Source: Gammaproteobacteria bacterium
GTDB taxonomy: Bacteria; Pseudomonadota; Gammaproteobacteria; Poriferisulfidales; Poriferisulfidaceae
DNA length: 9,903 bases
NCBI GenBank assembly: GCA_007571105.1
Contig: RKRZ01000029.1
Location: forward strand, 1 to 9,903
Direction: 5' to 3'
Shown: positions 1 to 6,747 of the stretch, piece by piece
How positions within the stretch are numbered: position 1 is the stretch's first letter
Layout of the letters: each line of letters begins with the position of its first letter
Notes under the pieces: generated by a model
Seen by the model: only the letters and a program-made list of their open reading frames with translations
Database searches by the model: none
What the model was told of the DNA's origin: nothing
Made by a program: the position numbers and the translations under genes

Positions 1-1
1 T

Positions 2-724
2 TCCTACTCCGCCTATGAGTTTGCATCAGACGCACGCGCGCATATCCGAGAGATTTGCGAGGCCGGTCGCATTCCGTTATTGGTTGGAGGAGCGCGGCTC
101 TATTTTCTGGCGCTGTTGCGCGGCTTATCGCATATTCCGGAGATTTCTCCGGAAATCCGCACCCGCTTGAGGCGGGAACTTCAGGAATTGGGCCCCAAGC
201 CTCTGCATGATCGTTTGCGGCAGTGCGATCCGCCTTCTGCGCGCCGTCTGCACGCGACCGACAGCCAACGTATTCTCAGGGCTTTGGAAGTGTATGAATC
301 CAGTGGTCGAAGCTTGAGCGCCTGGATCCGCGCGCACCCGATGCGCGCATCGGGAAACATTCAATATAGGCAGTTGGTGTTGTGGCCCGTAAGTCGCGCA
401 GATTTGCATGAGCGCATCGAGCAACGCTTTGATCAAATGTTGCGGGACGGTTTGATGGAGGAAGTCCGTGCGCTGCGAGCACGGGGAGATCTGAGCCTGG
501 AGCACGCGTCGATGCGCTGTGTGGGGTACCGGCAAGTGTGGGAACATCTGGAGGGTGCGTGTAATGCACAACGCATGCGAGAGGCAGCGATTGCAGCGAC
601 GCGCCAATTGGCAAAGCGGCAACTAAGCTGGCTGCGCCACGCCCCGGACGTGTTACACTGCCCAAGTGACGGTGTGCAGCACCAGAAGGTATTGAGTGCC
701 GTCGCCCGTTGGTGGCCCCAATAA
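2..724 (+). CDS. miaA: tRNA dimethylallyltransferase MiaA, 5'-truncated by window edge
   Basis: MiaA transfers a dimethylallyl group from DMAPP to N6 of A37 in tRNAs that read UNN codons, giving i6A37, which MiaB can turn into ms2i6A37. The reading frame is open from base 2 with no stop, so the gene begins before the window. About 240 residues are visible against about 316 in E. coli, so the N-terminal P-loop is missing. The visible part starts near a YSAYEF stretch matching the family's PYSVADF region. It then shows RIPLLVGGARLYF (usual family form LVGGTMLYF), ALEVYESSG, RIEQRFDQML, RCVGYRQVWEHLEG and the tRNA-binding ATRQLAKRQLSWLR motif near the C terminus. It ends in TAA at 722-724, and no hfq follows before hflX. 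Identity is recognised by motif from memory; the family assignment is secure. Confidence 0.97.
   Translation, partial: SYSAYEFASDARAHIREICEAGRIPLLVGGARLYFLALLRGLSHIPEISPEIRTRLRRELQELGPKPLHDRLRQCDPPSARRLHATDSQRILRALEVYESSGRSLSAWIRAHPMRASGNIQYRQLVLWPVSRADLHERIEQRFDQMLRDGLMEEVRALRARGDLSLEHASMRCVGYRQVWEHLEGACNAQRMREAAIAATRQLAKRQLSWLRHAPDVLHCPSDGVQHQKVLSAVARWWPQ
337..354. repeat. 18-bp perfect palindrome inside miaA
   Basis: The 18 bases read the same on both strands: CCCGATGCG followed by its reverse complement CGCATCGGG. The bases just outside (A on both sides) do not pair, so symmetry stops at 18 bp. It falls in a part of MiaA (reading HPMRASG) that is variable between species. A function as a protein-binding site or RNA hairpin is possible but nothing in the sequence proves one. 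Confidence 0.6.
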
Positions 725-764
725 TGTGTGCAACTTTTATTTTGATTCGCGTAGAAGTAATTTC

Positions 765-769
765 AGGAG
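765..769 (+). promoter_or_regulatory. Ribosome binding site for hflX
   Basis: AGGAG lies six bases before a TTG codon at 776. There is no ATG in frame nearby, and the protein read from this TTG begins MFERAAIDARCVLVHV, matching the E. coli HflX N terminus (MFDRYDAGEQAVLVHI). This site is what fixes the hflX start. Confidence 0.75.
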
Positions 770-775
770 TGCCGT

Positions 776-2083
776 TTGTTTGAGCGCGCCGCAATCGATG
801 CACGGTGCGTTCTGGTGCATGTGGAGACGGCGCCATTCCCGCGCGACAGCGCAACTGATAGCGAAGAATTCCTGGAACTGGGGCATAGCGCCGGGCTTGA
901 TGTGCAGGCGCAAATGCGACTGCGTCGCAGAGTGCCGCATCCGCGTTTTTATTTTGGCCGTGGTCAAGCGGAACAGTTGCAGCAATGTTGCGCCTCGCAC
1001 GAGGTGCGCTTGCTGGTTCTGAATGTGGATCTGAGCCCCTCTCAGGAGCGCAATTTGGAATCTCTTTTGCAGTGTCGGGTGTTGGGGCGCACCGGATTGA
1101 TTCTGGATATTTTCGCGCAGCGCGCACGTTCGCACGAGGGCAAATTGCAGGTTGAATTGGCGCAACTGTCTTATCTCTCGACACGATTGGTTCGCGGCTG
1201 GAGTCATCTGGAGCGACAGAAGGGGGGCATCGGACTTCGCGGCCCCGGTGAGACACAGCTGGAATTGGACCGCCGCCTGCTGACACGCCGTCTGCAGACG
1301 CTGCAGCGTCGTCAGGCGCAAATGGAGAGCCAGCGTACGCAATCGCGCAATCGGCGCAAAGAGTGGTTTCATGTGACTTTGGTTGGCTACACCAATGCCG
1401 GCAAGTCAACGCTATTCAATCGCCTGACTGGCAGTGAAGTAATGGCGCGCGATCAACTTTTTGCCACCTTGGATCCGACACACCGAAGATTGTTGCTTGA
1501 GCAGGGGCGGGAGACGATTCTGTCGGACACCGTAGGATTCATTCAAGACCTGCCAGTGGAACTGGTGCGAGCCTTTCATTCCACGCTGGAAGAAGTTCGA
1601 GACTGCAATTTATTGCTGCATGTCATCGACTGCAGCGCCCCCGAGTATGAGCGGCAGATTGAACAGGTGCGCGACACGCTGGAGCAAATCGGCGCAGCAG
1701 AAGTCCCGGTGCTTGAAGTCTACAACAAGAGGGACCGGTTGACTGCCGATGAATTGTCGCGTGAGAAAGGCCACACCAGTCGGCGCGTCTGGGTTTCGGC
1801 ACGGACCAGTGAGGGGATGGATGTGCTGCGCCAGCGGATTGCGCAGCATGTGCTGGCAGAATCTTCGTGTCAATACGTTCGCCTGCCGGCACAAGCGTAT
1901 CCATTGCGAGCGGAGTTGTACCGCCTGGGACAGGTTGAGGAAGAACGCTTTACCGAATCGGGTGAATGCGAGATGCGCCTATGGCTGCCGCTGTCCCGAT
2001 GGCCGCAATATGTGCAATTCCAAGTGCCGAAACCGGCGTGGAGTCAGGGTTCTGCCTCCTCAAGGCGGCTTTCATTGGAGTGA
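776..2083 (+). CDS. hflX: GTPase HflX (ribosome-splitting GTPase)
   Basis: HflX is a cytoplasmic GTPase of the Obg-HflX superfamily. It binds 50S/70S ribosomes and splits stalled ones under heat or antibiotic stress. The product is 435 residues (about 426 in E. coli). An N-terminal nucleotide-binding domain holds PHPRFYFGRGQAEQ and LSPSQERNLE. A linker holds GLILDIFAQRARSHEGK, QVELAQL and the very conserved GGIGLRGPGETQLE. The G domain has P-loop GYTNAGKST at residues 204-212, switch region QLFATLDPT, DTVGF at 251-255 and the base-specificity motif NKRD at 317-320, so all GTPase motifs look intact. The start is TTG with a good AGGAG six bases upstream. It begins 51 bases after miaA, where hfq usually sits. 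It is followed by hflK after 41 bases. HflX is not part of the HflKC complex despite sharing the hfl name. Confidence 0.97.
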   Translation: MFERAAIDARCVLVHVETAPFPRDSATDSEEFLELGHSAGLDVQAQMRLRRRVPHPRFYFGRGQAEQLQQCCASHEVRLLVLNVDLSPSQERNLESLLQCRVLGRTGLILDIFAQRARSHEGKLQVELAQLSYLSTRLVRGWSHLERQKGGIGLRGPGETQLELDRRLLTRRLQTLQRRQAQMESQRTQSRNRRKEWFHVTLVGYTNAGKSTLFNRLTGSEVMARDQLFATLDPTHRRLLLEQGRETILSDTVGFIQDLPVELVRAFHSTLEEVRDCNLLLHVIDCSAPEYERQIEQVRDTLEQIGAAEVPVLEVYNKRDRLTADELSREKGHTSRRVWVSARTSEGMDVLRQRIAQHVLAESSCQYVRLPAQAYPLRAELYRLGQVEEERFTESGECEMRLWLPLSRWPQYVQFQVPKPAWSQGSASSRRLSLE

Positions 2084-2085
2084 CT

Positions 2086-2096
2086 TGGTATAAAAT
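2086..2096 (+). promoter_or_regulatory. Possible extended -10 promoter for hflK-hflC
   Basis: In the 41-base gap after hflX, TGG directly precedes TATAAA (2089-2094), giving an extended -10 of the TGnTATAAA type. No good -35 box is seen at 16-18 bases upstream, where the sequence is inside the end of hflX (best is GGCTTT). An extended -10 can work with a poor -35. If real, transcription would begin around 2100 and give a short leader before the ATG at 2125. This is a motif match only. Confidence 0.35.
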
Positions 2097-2124
2097 TGCC
2101 GATACGTTTCCTCGCATATTGAAC

Positions 2125-3261
2125 ATGGCTTTTAAAGAAAACGGCGGCAACCCGTGGCAGGACAACCGCCAAGGGCCTCCCGACCTGGATGCGTTGTTGA
2201 AGCGCCTGTGGCAAATTGCCGGCGGTTCAGGCGGCTCGCCGGGAGGGTCTTCACGCAAGGGAGGCAAATGGTCTCTCGGCAGTGGCGTCATTGCAGTGAC
2301 GTTGCTCACCTTGTGGCTGCTGTCCGGGTTTTACATTGTGGAGGCGAGCGAGCGCGGGGTGGTCATGCGCTTCGGGGAGCACAACCGCACCACCATGCCA
2401 GGGCCGGGTTGGCACATTCCATATCCAATAGAGTCGGTGAAAGTTGTCAACGTTACCGGGATTCGTAGCGTCGAGAAGCGCACCACCATGTTGACGCAGG
2501 ACGAGAACATTGTGGAGTTGAAGTTCTCCGTGCAGTACCGGCTGAAAAATGTTGAGGACTATTTGTTCAATACGGAAAATCCGGATATTGAGTTTGATCG
2601 AAATTGCCGTTTCAAGAGCACTATCTGTGGAGTGCTGGATTCTGCGATCCGCACGACCGTGGGGCGAAATGAGATGGACTTTATTCTCCGCGAGGGGCGG
2701 GCAGACATCGCCAGCCGCACTATGGATTTGATGCAGGAAATCTTGGACGAATACGGGACCGGCCTTGAAATTCTGACCATCAACCTGGAAGATTCGCAGC
2801 CGCCGAATGCGGTGCAGGATGCGTTTCAGGATGCAACCAAGGCGCGCGAAGATATGGAGCGTTTCAAGAATGAAGCGCAGGCTTATGCCAATGAGGTGCT
2901 GCCACGCGCCCGAGGTGAGGCTGCGCGCATGTTGGAGGATGCCAAGGCGTATCGCGAGCAGGTCATTGCCAATGCGGAAGGTGAGGCGTCGCGCTTTACG
3001 CAACTGCTGAGCGAATATCGCAAGGCTCCGGAAGTCACGCGCAAGCGGATGTATTTGCAGGCCGTAGAGTCAGTGCTATCGAACAGTTCCAAAGTTGTGG
3101 TGGATGTCGATGAAGGCAGCAACATGCTGTTCCTGCCGCTGGATCGCATTCTGGACCGCGAGGGTTCCAGTCGGGGTTCATCCCGCGCCAATCGTGATTC
3201 CCCCACAACTTCAGGATCCTCTTCGGATAGTGGTGGCTCTCGCTTGAGGGAGGGACGCTGA
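2125..3261 (+). CDS. hflK: HflK, SPFH/prohibitin-type membrane regulator of FtsH
   Basis: HflK forms a large ring complex with HflC around the membrane protease FtsH and controls its access to membrane substrates. The product is 378 residues (about 419 in E. coli). The start at 2125 was chosen because MAFKENGGNPWQ followed by QGPPDLD matches the family's N terminus; the frame is open further upstream, but there it lies inside hflX and gives unrelated residues. A glycine-rich stretch is followed by one membrane segment (about residues 54-75), then the SPFH domain with ASERGVVMRFG and MLTQDENIVEL, the helical EAQAYANEVLPRARGEA region, and a Ser/Gly/Arg-rich tail of about 35 residues. Odd feature: residues 155-172 replace the usual short TLRQ-T-S stretch with an 18-residue segment containing C161 and C168. 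No clear Shine-Dalgarno sequence precedes it. The next gene begins one base after its stop. Confidence 0.95.
   Translation: MAFKENGGNPWQDNRQGPPDLDALLKRLWQIAGGSGGSPGGSSRKGGKWSLGSGVIAVTLLTLWLLSGFYIVEASERGVVMRFGEHNRTTMPGPGWHIPYPIESVKVVNVTGIRSVEKRTTMLTQDENIVELKFSVQYRLKNVEDYLFNTENPDIEFDRNCRFKSTICGVLDSAIRTTVGRNEMDFILREGRADIASRTMDLMQEILDEYGTGLEILTINLEDSQPPNAVQDAFQDATKAREDMERFKNEAQAYANEVLPRARGEAARMLEDAKAYREQVIANAEGEASRFTQLLSEYRKAPEVTRKRMYLQAVESVLSNSSKVVVDVDEGSNMLFLPLDRILDREGSSRGSSRANRDSPTTSGSSSDSGGSRLREGR
3247..3253 (+). promoter_or_regulatory. Ribosome binding site for hflC, inside the end of hflK
   Basis: AGGGAGG lies nine bases before the hflC ATG at 3263, within the last codons of hflK. It is the strongest Shine-Dalgarno sequence in the window and would help keep HflC made in proportion to HflK. 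Confidence 0.7.
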
Positions 3262-3262
3262 G

Positions 3263-4126
3263 ATGTTTTCGGTGCGCTGGGTTGTAGCTGCACTGGCGGC
3301 GGTGCTCGTCTGGGCCTCGACGTTCTATGTACAACAGACGGAAACCGCCATTGTATTTCAGTTGGGTGACATCAAGCGCACGGGCTTGAAGCCGGGGCTG
3401 CATTTCCAGATGCCGTTCATCAACAATGTGCAGAAGTTTGACATTCGGGTGTTGTCGCTGGATTCCAAACCCGAACTGTTTCTGACCAGTGAGAAGAAGA
3501 ACGTCTCGGTAGACTTCTTCGTGAAATGGCGCATTGAGAACGTGGACCAGTATTTTCGGGCCACCCAGGGAGACCGGACCCGTGCGGAAGGGCGCCTGAC
3601 CCAGATTGTCAAAGACGGCCTCAAGAACCAGTTCGGTGTGCGCACGATCCAGCAAGCCATTTCGGGAGAGCGGCGAGAAATCATGGCCGTGCTGCAGGTG
3701 CAGTCGAACCAGAACGCCCGCGAGTTGGGGATTCGCGTGGTCGATGTGCGCATCAGCCGCATCGAGCTGCCGGATGAAGTCAGCGATTCGGTTTATCGCC
3801 GGATGCGGGCGGAACGCAGTCGTACCGCCAAGGACTTTCGCGCCCGTGGTCAGGAGACCGCGGAGCGAATTCGCGCGGATGCAGATCGCCAGCGCACGGT
3901 GATTCAGGCAGAGGCATACCGGGATGCTGAGAAGATCCGGGGCGAAGGAGATGCGCGGGCGACCGAGGTGTATGCCCAGGCATACAACGCCGATCCGGAA
4001 TTTTTCGCCTTTACACGCAGTCTGAAGGCCTACGTTCAGACGTTTCGCGACAAGGGCGATGTTCTCGTCGTTGAACCAGACTCGGATTTCTTCAAGTACT
4101 TCAAGCAACTTGAATCCGGGCAGTAA
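3263..4126 (+). CDS. hflC: HflC, SPFH/prohibitin-type partner of HflK
   Basis: HflC is the partner of HflK in the HflKC-FtsH assembly; it is anchored in the inner membrane with its bulk in the periplasm. The product is 287 residues, similar in plan to but shorter than the E. coli protein (about 334). One membrane segment spans about residues 4-22, followed by QQTETAIVFQLGDIK and GLHFQMPFINNVQKFD, typical for HflC. SPFH-domain motifs continue through VDFFVKWRI. The family signature SRIELPDEVSDSVYRRMRAER is followed by a charged helix rich in Arg, Glu and Ala. The C terminus has DPEFFAFTRSLKAY and ends DSDFFKYFKQLESGQ. The ATG is one base after the hflK stop and has a strong ribosome binding site, so the two are co-translated. 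A 15-base gap leads to the DUF2065 gene. Confidence 0.96.
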   Translation: MFSVRWVVAALAAVLVWASTFYVQQTETAIVFQLGDIKRTGLKPGLHFQMPFINNVQKFDIRVLSLDSKPELFLTSEKKNVSVDFFVKWRIENVDQYFRATQGDRTRAEGRLTQIVKDGLKNQFGVRTIQQAISGERREIMAVLQVQSNQNARELGIRVVDVRISRIELPDEVSDSVYRRMRAERSRTAKDFRARGQETAERIRADADRQRTVIQAEAYRDAEKIRGEGDARATEVYAQAYNADPEFFAFTRSLKAYVQTFRDKGDVLVVEPDSDFFKYFKQLESGQ

Positions 4127-4141
4127 GCATTTTCCCTCGCC

Positions 4142-4339
4142 ATGCAGTGGGAATTAGTACTGGCCTTTGTTGCCCTGGTTTTGATGCTGGAAGGGCTGGT
4201 TGCCCTTCTTGCACCGATGCAGGCGCGTCGCTGGATGCAGCGCATGATGGAACTGCCGGACCTTCAATTTCGAATGGTGGGCTTGATTGCGGTTACGGTA
4301 GGGGTCGTGCTGTTGTACGTGAGTCGGTTTCTGGCATGA
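4142..4339 (+). CDS. Small DUF2065 (YjeT-like) inner-membrane protein
   Basis: This 65-residue protein has two hydrophobic segments, about residues 4-24 and 44-62, joined by a short basic loop (QARRWMQRMMELPD). The pattern LALVL-LEGL near the start, a P then basic residues, then LPD-Q-R-GL and VLLY at the end is the DUF2065 family, found next to hflC in many proteobacteria (yjeT in E. coli). Its function is not known; the position next to hflKC suggests a link to membrane protein quality control, but that is inference. No Shine-Dalgarno sequence is seen in the 15 bases after hflC. Its stop overlaps the next start as ATGA at 4336-4339. Confidence 0.87.
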   Translation: MQWELVLAFVALVLMLEGLVALLAPMQARRWMQRMMELPDLQFRMVGLIAVTVGVVLLYVSRFLA

Positions 4340-5499
4340 ATACTGTGTCTTTGCCGGAAGGGGTGGAAGAGGCATCCCCGGAACAAGCCGTGCGCTTGGA
4401 GGCGTGCCGACGTCGATTGCTCGATTGCTTCCAGAGTTATGGCTATCAATTGGTTGCGCCGCCATTGGTGGATTTTTTTGATGCCCTGACAGACGACAGT
4501 GACGCTCTGGTCCAGCAAACCCTGTCAATTACCGATCCATTGACCGGCGCAGCCCTGGGGCTGCGTGCGGACATCACGCCACAGGTTGCACGCATGGATG
4601 CGCGGCATTTGCCGCAGGATAAAGTGGCCCGGCTGTGTTACGCAGGACCAGTGATGCGGGCACGTCCGGAAATCCTGGGAGGCAATCGCAATCCCATTCA
4701 GGTCGGTGCAGAGTTATATGGCAGCGACAGCGAGGAAGCAGATGCTGAAATTGTGCAACTGCTGTGCGCAGGATTGCAGGTGGCAGGATGCCCTTCGACC
4801 TGCTTGGATTTGGGACACGCAGGAGTCTTTCGCGCTTTGGCGCGCAAAGCGGAGTGGACCGCGCAGCAGCGTGACGAAGTTTTTGACATTCTGCAGCGCA
4901 AAGCTGTGCCAGATCTGGAGGCATGGCTGGAGAGCAATTCGGTCGAGGCGGAAGTGGCTGCGGCATTGCGGGCGTTGCCGGAGCAATTGTCGGGAGCGGA
5001 TGAGGAGGTGTTGGATCGCGCGAAAGAGGTGCTTGGCTGTGTTCAAGAGTCGGTAGCGGATGCCTTGGACAGCTTGCGCGCTGTGGCGCGGCGTGTCCGT
5101 GCGCTCTACCCGGAGATGCGGCTGCACTTTGATCTGGGGGAGGCCAGCGGCTTCCACTATGAGCGTGGCATGGTGTTTGCTGTCTACCTCGAGGGACAGG
5201 GCCAAGAGATTGCTCGAGGGGGACGTTATGGTGGAAGAGAAAGTCGCCCGGCGACCGGCTTTAGTATGGATTTGCGCACGCTGGTGCGTTGCGGTTCTAT
5301 GGAGACTGGGGCCTTTCGCCGCATCTATGTTGAGCCGAGCGAGGATTCGGCACAGCATGCCGCGCTTGAGAAGCTGCGCCAGGAAGGATGTGCGGTAATC
5401 GGTGCGCTTGGAGCGGATGATTCGGCGCAAGCGCACGATTGTGCGGAGCAACTGGTTCTCGAAGACGGCACGTGGGTGGGGCGTCCGGTTGAAGCATGA
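4336..5499 (+). CDS. hisZ: ATP phosphoribosyltransferase regulatory subunit HisZ
   Basis: HisZ is a catalytically inactive paralogue of histidyl-tRNA synthetase. With the short form of HisG it makes the hetero-octameric ATP phosphoribosyltransferase that starts histidine synthesis and passes on feedback inhibition by histidine. The product is 387 residues. The start at 4336 gives MNTVSLPEGVEEASPEQA, matching the usual LPDGIEE-LP-EA opening; the frame is open upstream only as an overlap with the DUF2065 gene. Class II synthetase features are visible: SYGYQLVAPPLVDFFDAL, LRADITPQVARMDARHL, YAGPVMRARPE with NPIQVGAELYG, and ARGGRYGG followed by RPATGFSMDLRTLV. The stretch between GGRY and RPATGFS is a few residues shorter than usual. 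It overlaps both neighbours by ATGA, so it is translationally coupled. Its presence predicts a short HisG elsewhere in the genome. Confidence 0.94.
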   Translation: MNTVSLPEGVEEASPEQAVRLEACRRRLLDCFQSYGYQLVAPPLVDFFDALTDDSDALVQQTLSITDPLTGAALGLRADITPQVARMDARHLPQDKVARLCYAGPVMRARPEILGGNRNPIQVGAELYGSDSEEADAEIVQLLCAGLQVAGCPSTCLDLGHAGVFRALARKAEWTAQQRDEVFDILQRKAVPDLEAWLESNSVEAEVAAALRALPEQLSGADEEVLDRAKEVLGCVQESVADALDSLRAVARRVRALYPEMRLHFDLGEASGFHYERGMVFAVYLEGQGQEIARGGRYGGRESRPATGFSMDLRTLVRCGSMETGAFRRIYVEPSEDSAQHAALEKLRQEGCAVIGALGADDSAQAHDCAEQLVLEDGTWVGRPVEA

Positions 5500-6743
5500 A
5501 CCGCAGTGTCGTGGTGGTCGGTGCCCAGTGGGGGGACGAAGGCAAGGGCAAGATTGTAGATCGGTTGGCAACGCAAGCCGATGCGGTCATCCGCTTTCAG
5601 GGTGGCCACAATGCGGGACACACGTTAGTGGTGGGAGGGGAGCGCACGGTGCTGCATCTGATTCCCTCTGGAGTTCTCAATGATGGGGTTGAATGCCTGA
5701 TTGGCGATGGCGTGGTTGTTTCTTTGGACGCTTTGTTCGAAGAAGTGGACTTGCTGATCGAGCAAGGCATTCCAGTCCTGGAACGTCTGAGCGTGTCTGC
5801 GGCATGTCCTTTATTGCTGCCGATTCACGCCGCTTTGGATACTGCGCGCGAAGTGGCACGAGGCAAATCTGCAATCGGCACGACGTTGCGGGGAATTGGT
5901 CCGGCTTACGAGGATAAGGTGGCTCGCCGAGGGTTGCGGATCGGTGATTTGTATGATTCAGAAAACTTCTCTGAAAAGCTTGGAGAATTGTTTTCATATC
6001 ATAACTTTATGCTGGAGAATTACTATCAGGTAGAAGCTCTGGATGTGGCTCCTGTGCAAGTGCAGTTGCAGAAATATGCCAAGCGGCTTGAGCCCTATGT
6101 GACCGATGTCTCGGCCCGTTGTTCTGAGTTGCGCGCATCGGGCGGCAAATTGCTGTTTGAAGGAGCGCAAGGAATGTTGTTGGACATTGACCATGGAACT
6201 TATCCGTTTGTGACCTCGAGTAATACTGTGGCAGGTTCGGCTTGTGTGGGGTCGGGCGTCGGGCCCGGCGACATTGATGCGGTGCTGGGCATTGTCAAGG
6301 CGTACACCACCCGGGTTGGCGCGGGGCCTTTCCCTACAGAACTGCACGACGAAACCGGCCGGTTGCTGAGCGAGGCGGGGGCAGAAATTGGTGCGACGAC
6401 CGGGCGCAATCGGCGTTGCGGTTGGTTGGACGTGGTTGGTCTGCAGCGCGCGATTCGAGCTTGCGGCATCACGCATGTCTGTTTGACCAAACTGGATGTG
6501 CTCGACTCTTTTGACACCATTCGAGTATGCACGGCCTACGATGAATCCGGGCAGGCCAAAACTTATGAAGATCACAGGGGTTGGCAGTCTGAGACTTCAG
6601 GGGTCCAGAATTTCGCCGACCTGCCGGAAGGTGCTCAGGCGTATGTCAGCGTGATTGAAGCCCATCTGGGTGTGCCGGTTGTCATGATCTCAACAGGCAG
6701 TGGGCGCGACGACATCATTGAGCGCCAACCCGTCTTTGGTTGA
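5496..6743 (+). CDS. purA: Adenylosuccinate synthetase PurA
   Basis: PurA joins IMP and aspartate using GTP to make adenylosuccinate, the committed step from IMP to AMP, in the cytoplasm. The product is 415 residues (432 in E. coli). Key motifs are intact: GAQWGDEGKGK at residues 9-19 with the catalytic Asp14, GGHNAGHT with His42, IGTTLRGIGPAYEDKVARRG, LFEGAQGMLLDIDHGTYPFV, SSNTVAGSACVGSG, TRVGAGPFPTEL, ATTGRNRRCGWLD and CLTKLDVLD. The difference in length lies mostly near 6534-6585, where about 16 residues present in E. coli between the AYR-PDG and PGWSES segments are missing. The ATG overlaps the hisZ stop as ATGA. In E. coli purA is followed by nsrR-rnr-rlmB; here queA begins four bases after the stop. 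Confidence 0.98.
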   Translation: MNRSVVVVGAQWGDEGKGKIVDRLATQADAVIRFQGGHNAGHTLVVGGERTVLHLIPSGVLNDGVECLIGDGVVVSLDALFEEVDLLIEQGIPVLERLSVSAACPLLLPIHAALDTAREVARGKSAIGTTLRGIGPAYEDKVARRGLRIGDLYDSENFSEKLGELFSYHNFMLENYYQVEALDVAPVQVQLQKYAKRLEPYVTDVSARCSELRASGGKLLFEGAQGMLLDIDHGTYPFVTSSNTVAGSACVGSGVGPGDIDAVLGIVKAYTTRVGAGPFPTELHDETGRLLSEAGAEIGATTGRNRRCGWLDVVGLQRAIRACGITHVCLTKLDVLDSFDTIRVCTAYDESGQAKTYEDHRGWQSETSGVQNFADLPEGAQAYVSVIEAHLGVPVVMISTGSGRDDIIERQPVFG

Positions 6744-6747
6744 GCCG

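Noticed and set aside
276..1409. A 377-codon open frame on the minus strand across miaA and hflX.
   Set aside because: It lies opposite two clear conserved genes, is rich in Arg, Ala and Pro as expected from GC-rich antisense frames, and has no recognisable domain.
1966..2124. Upstream in-frame extension of hflK by 53 codons.
   Set aside because: It overlaps the end of hflX, and its residues do not resemble any HflK N terminus, whereas the start at 2125 does.
2581..2640. Read on the minus strand, the odd HflK stretch gives STDSALETAI, resembling the family's normal RQATDSALR region, which suggested a small inversion.
   Set aside because: The normal SAIR segment is still present downstream, so an inversion alone does not explain it, and at base level the two share little beyond the six-base AGCACT/AGTGCT repeat. 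The resemblance is short enough to be chance.
2251..3003. A 250-codon open frame on the minus strand opposite hflK.
   Set aside because: Antisense shadow of a well-supported gene; composition is not protein-like and there is no start context.
3035..4108. A 357-codon open frame on the minus strand opposite hflC.
   Set aside because: It is the antisense shadow of hflK/hflC with no family resemblance; the + strand genes are certain.
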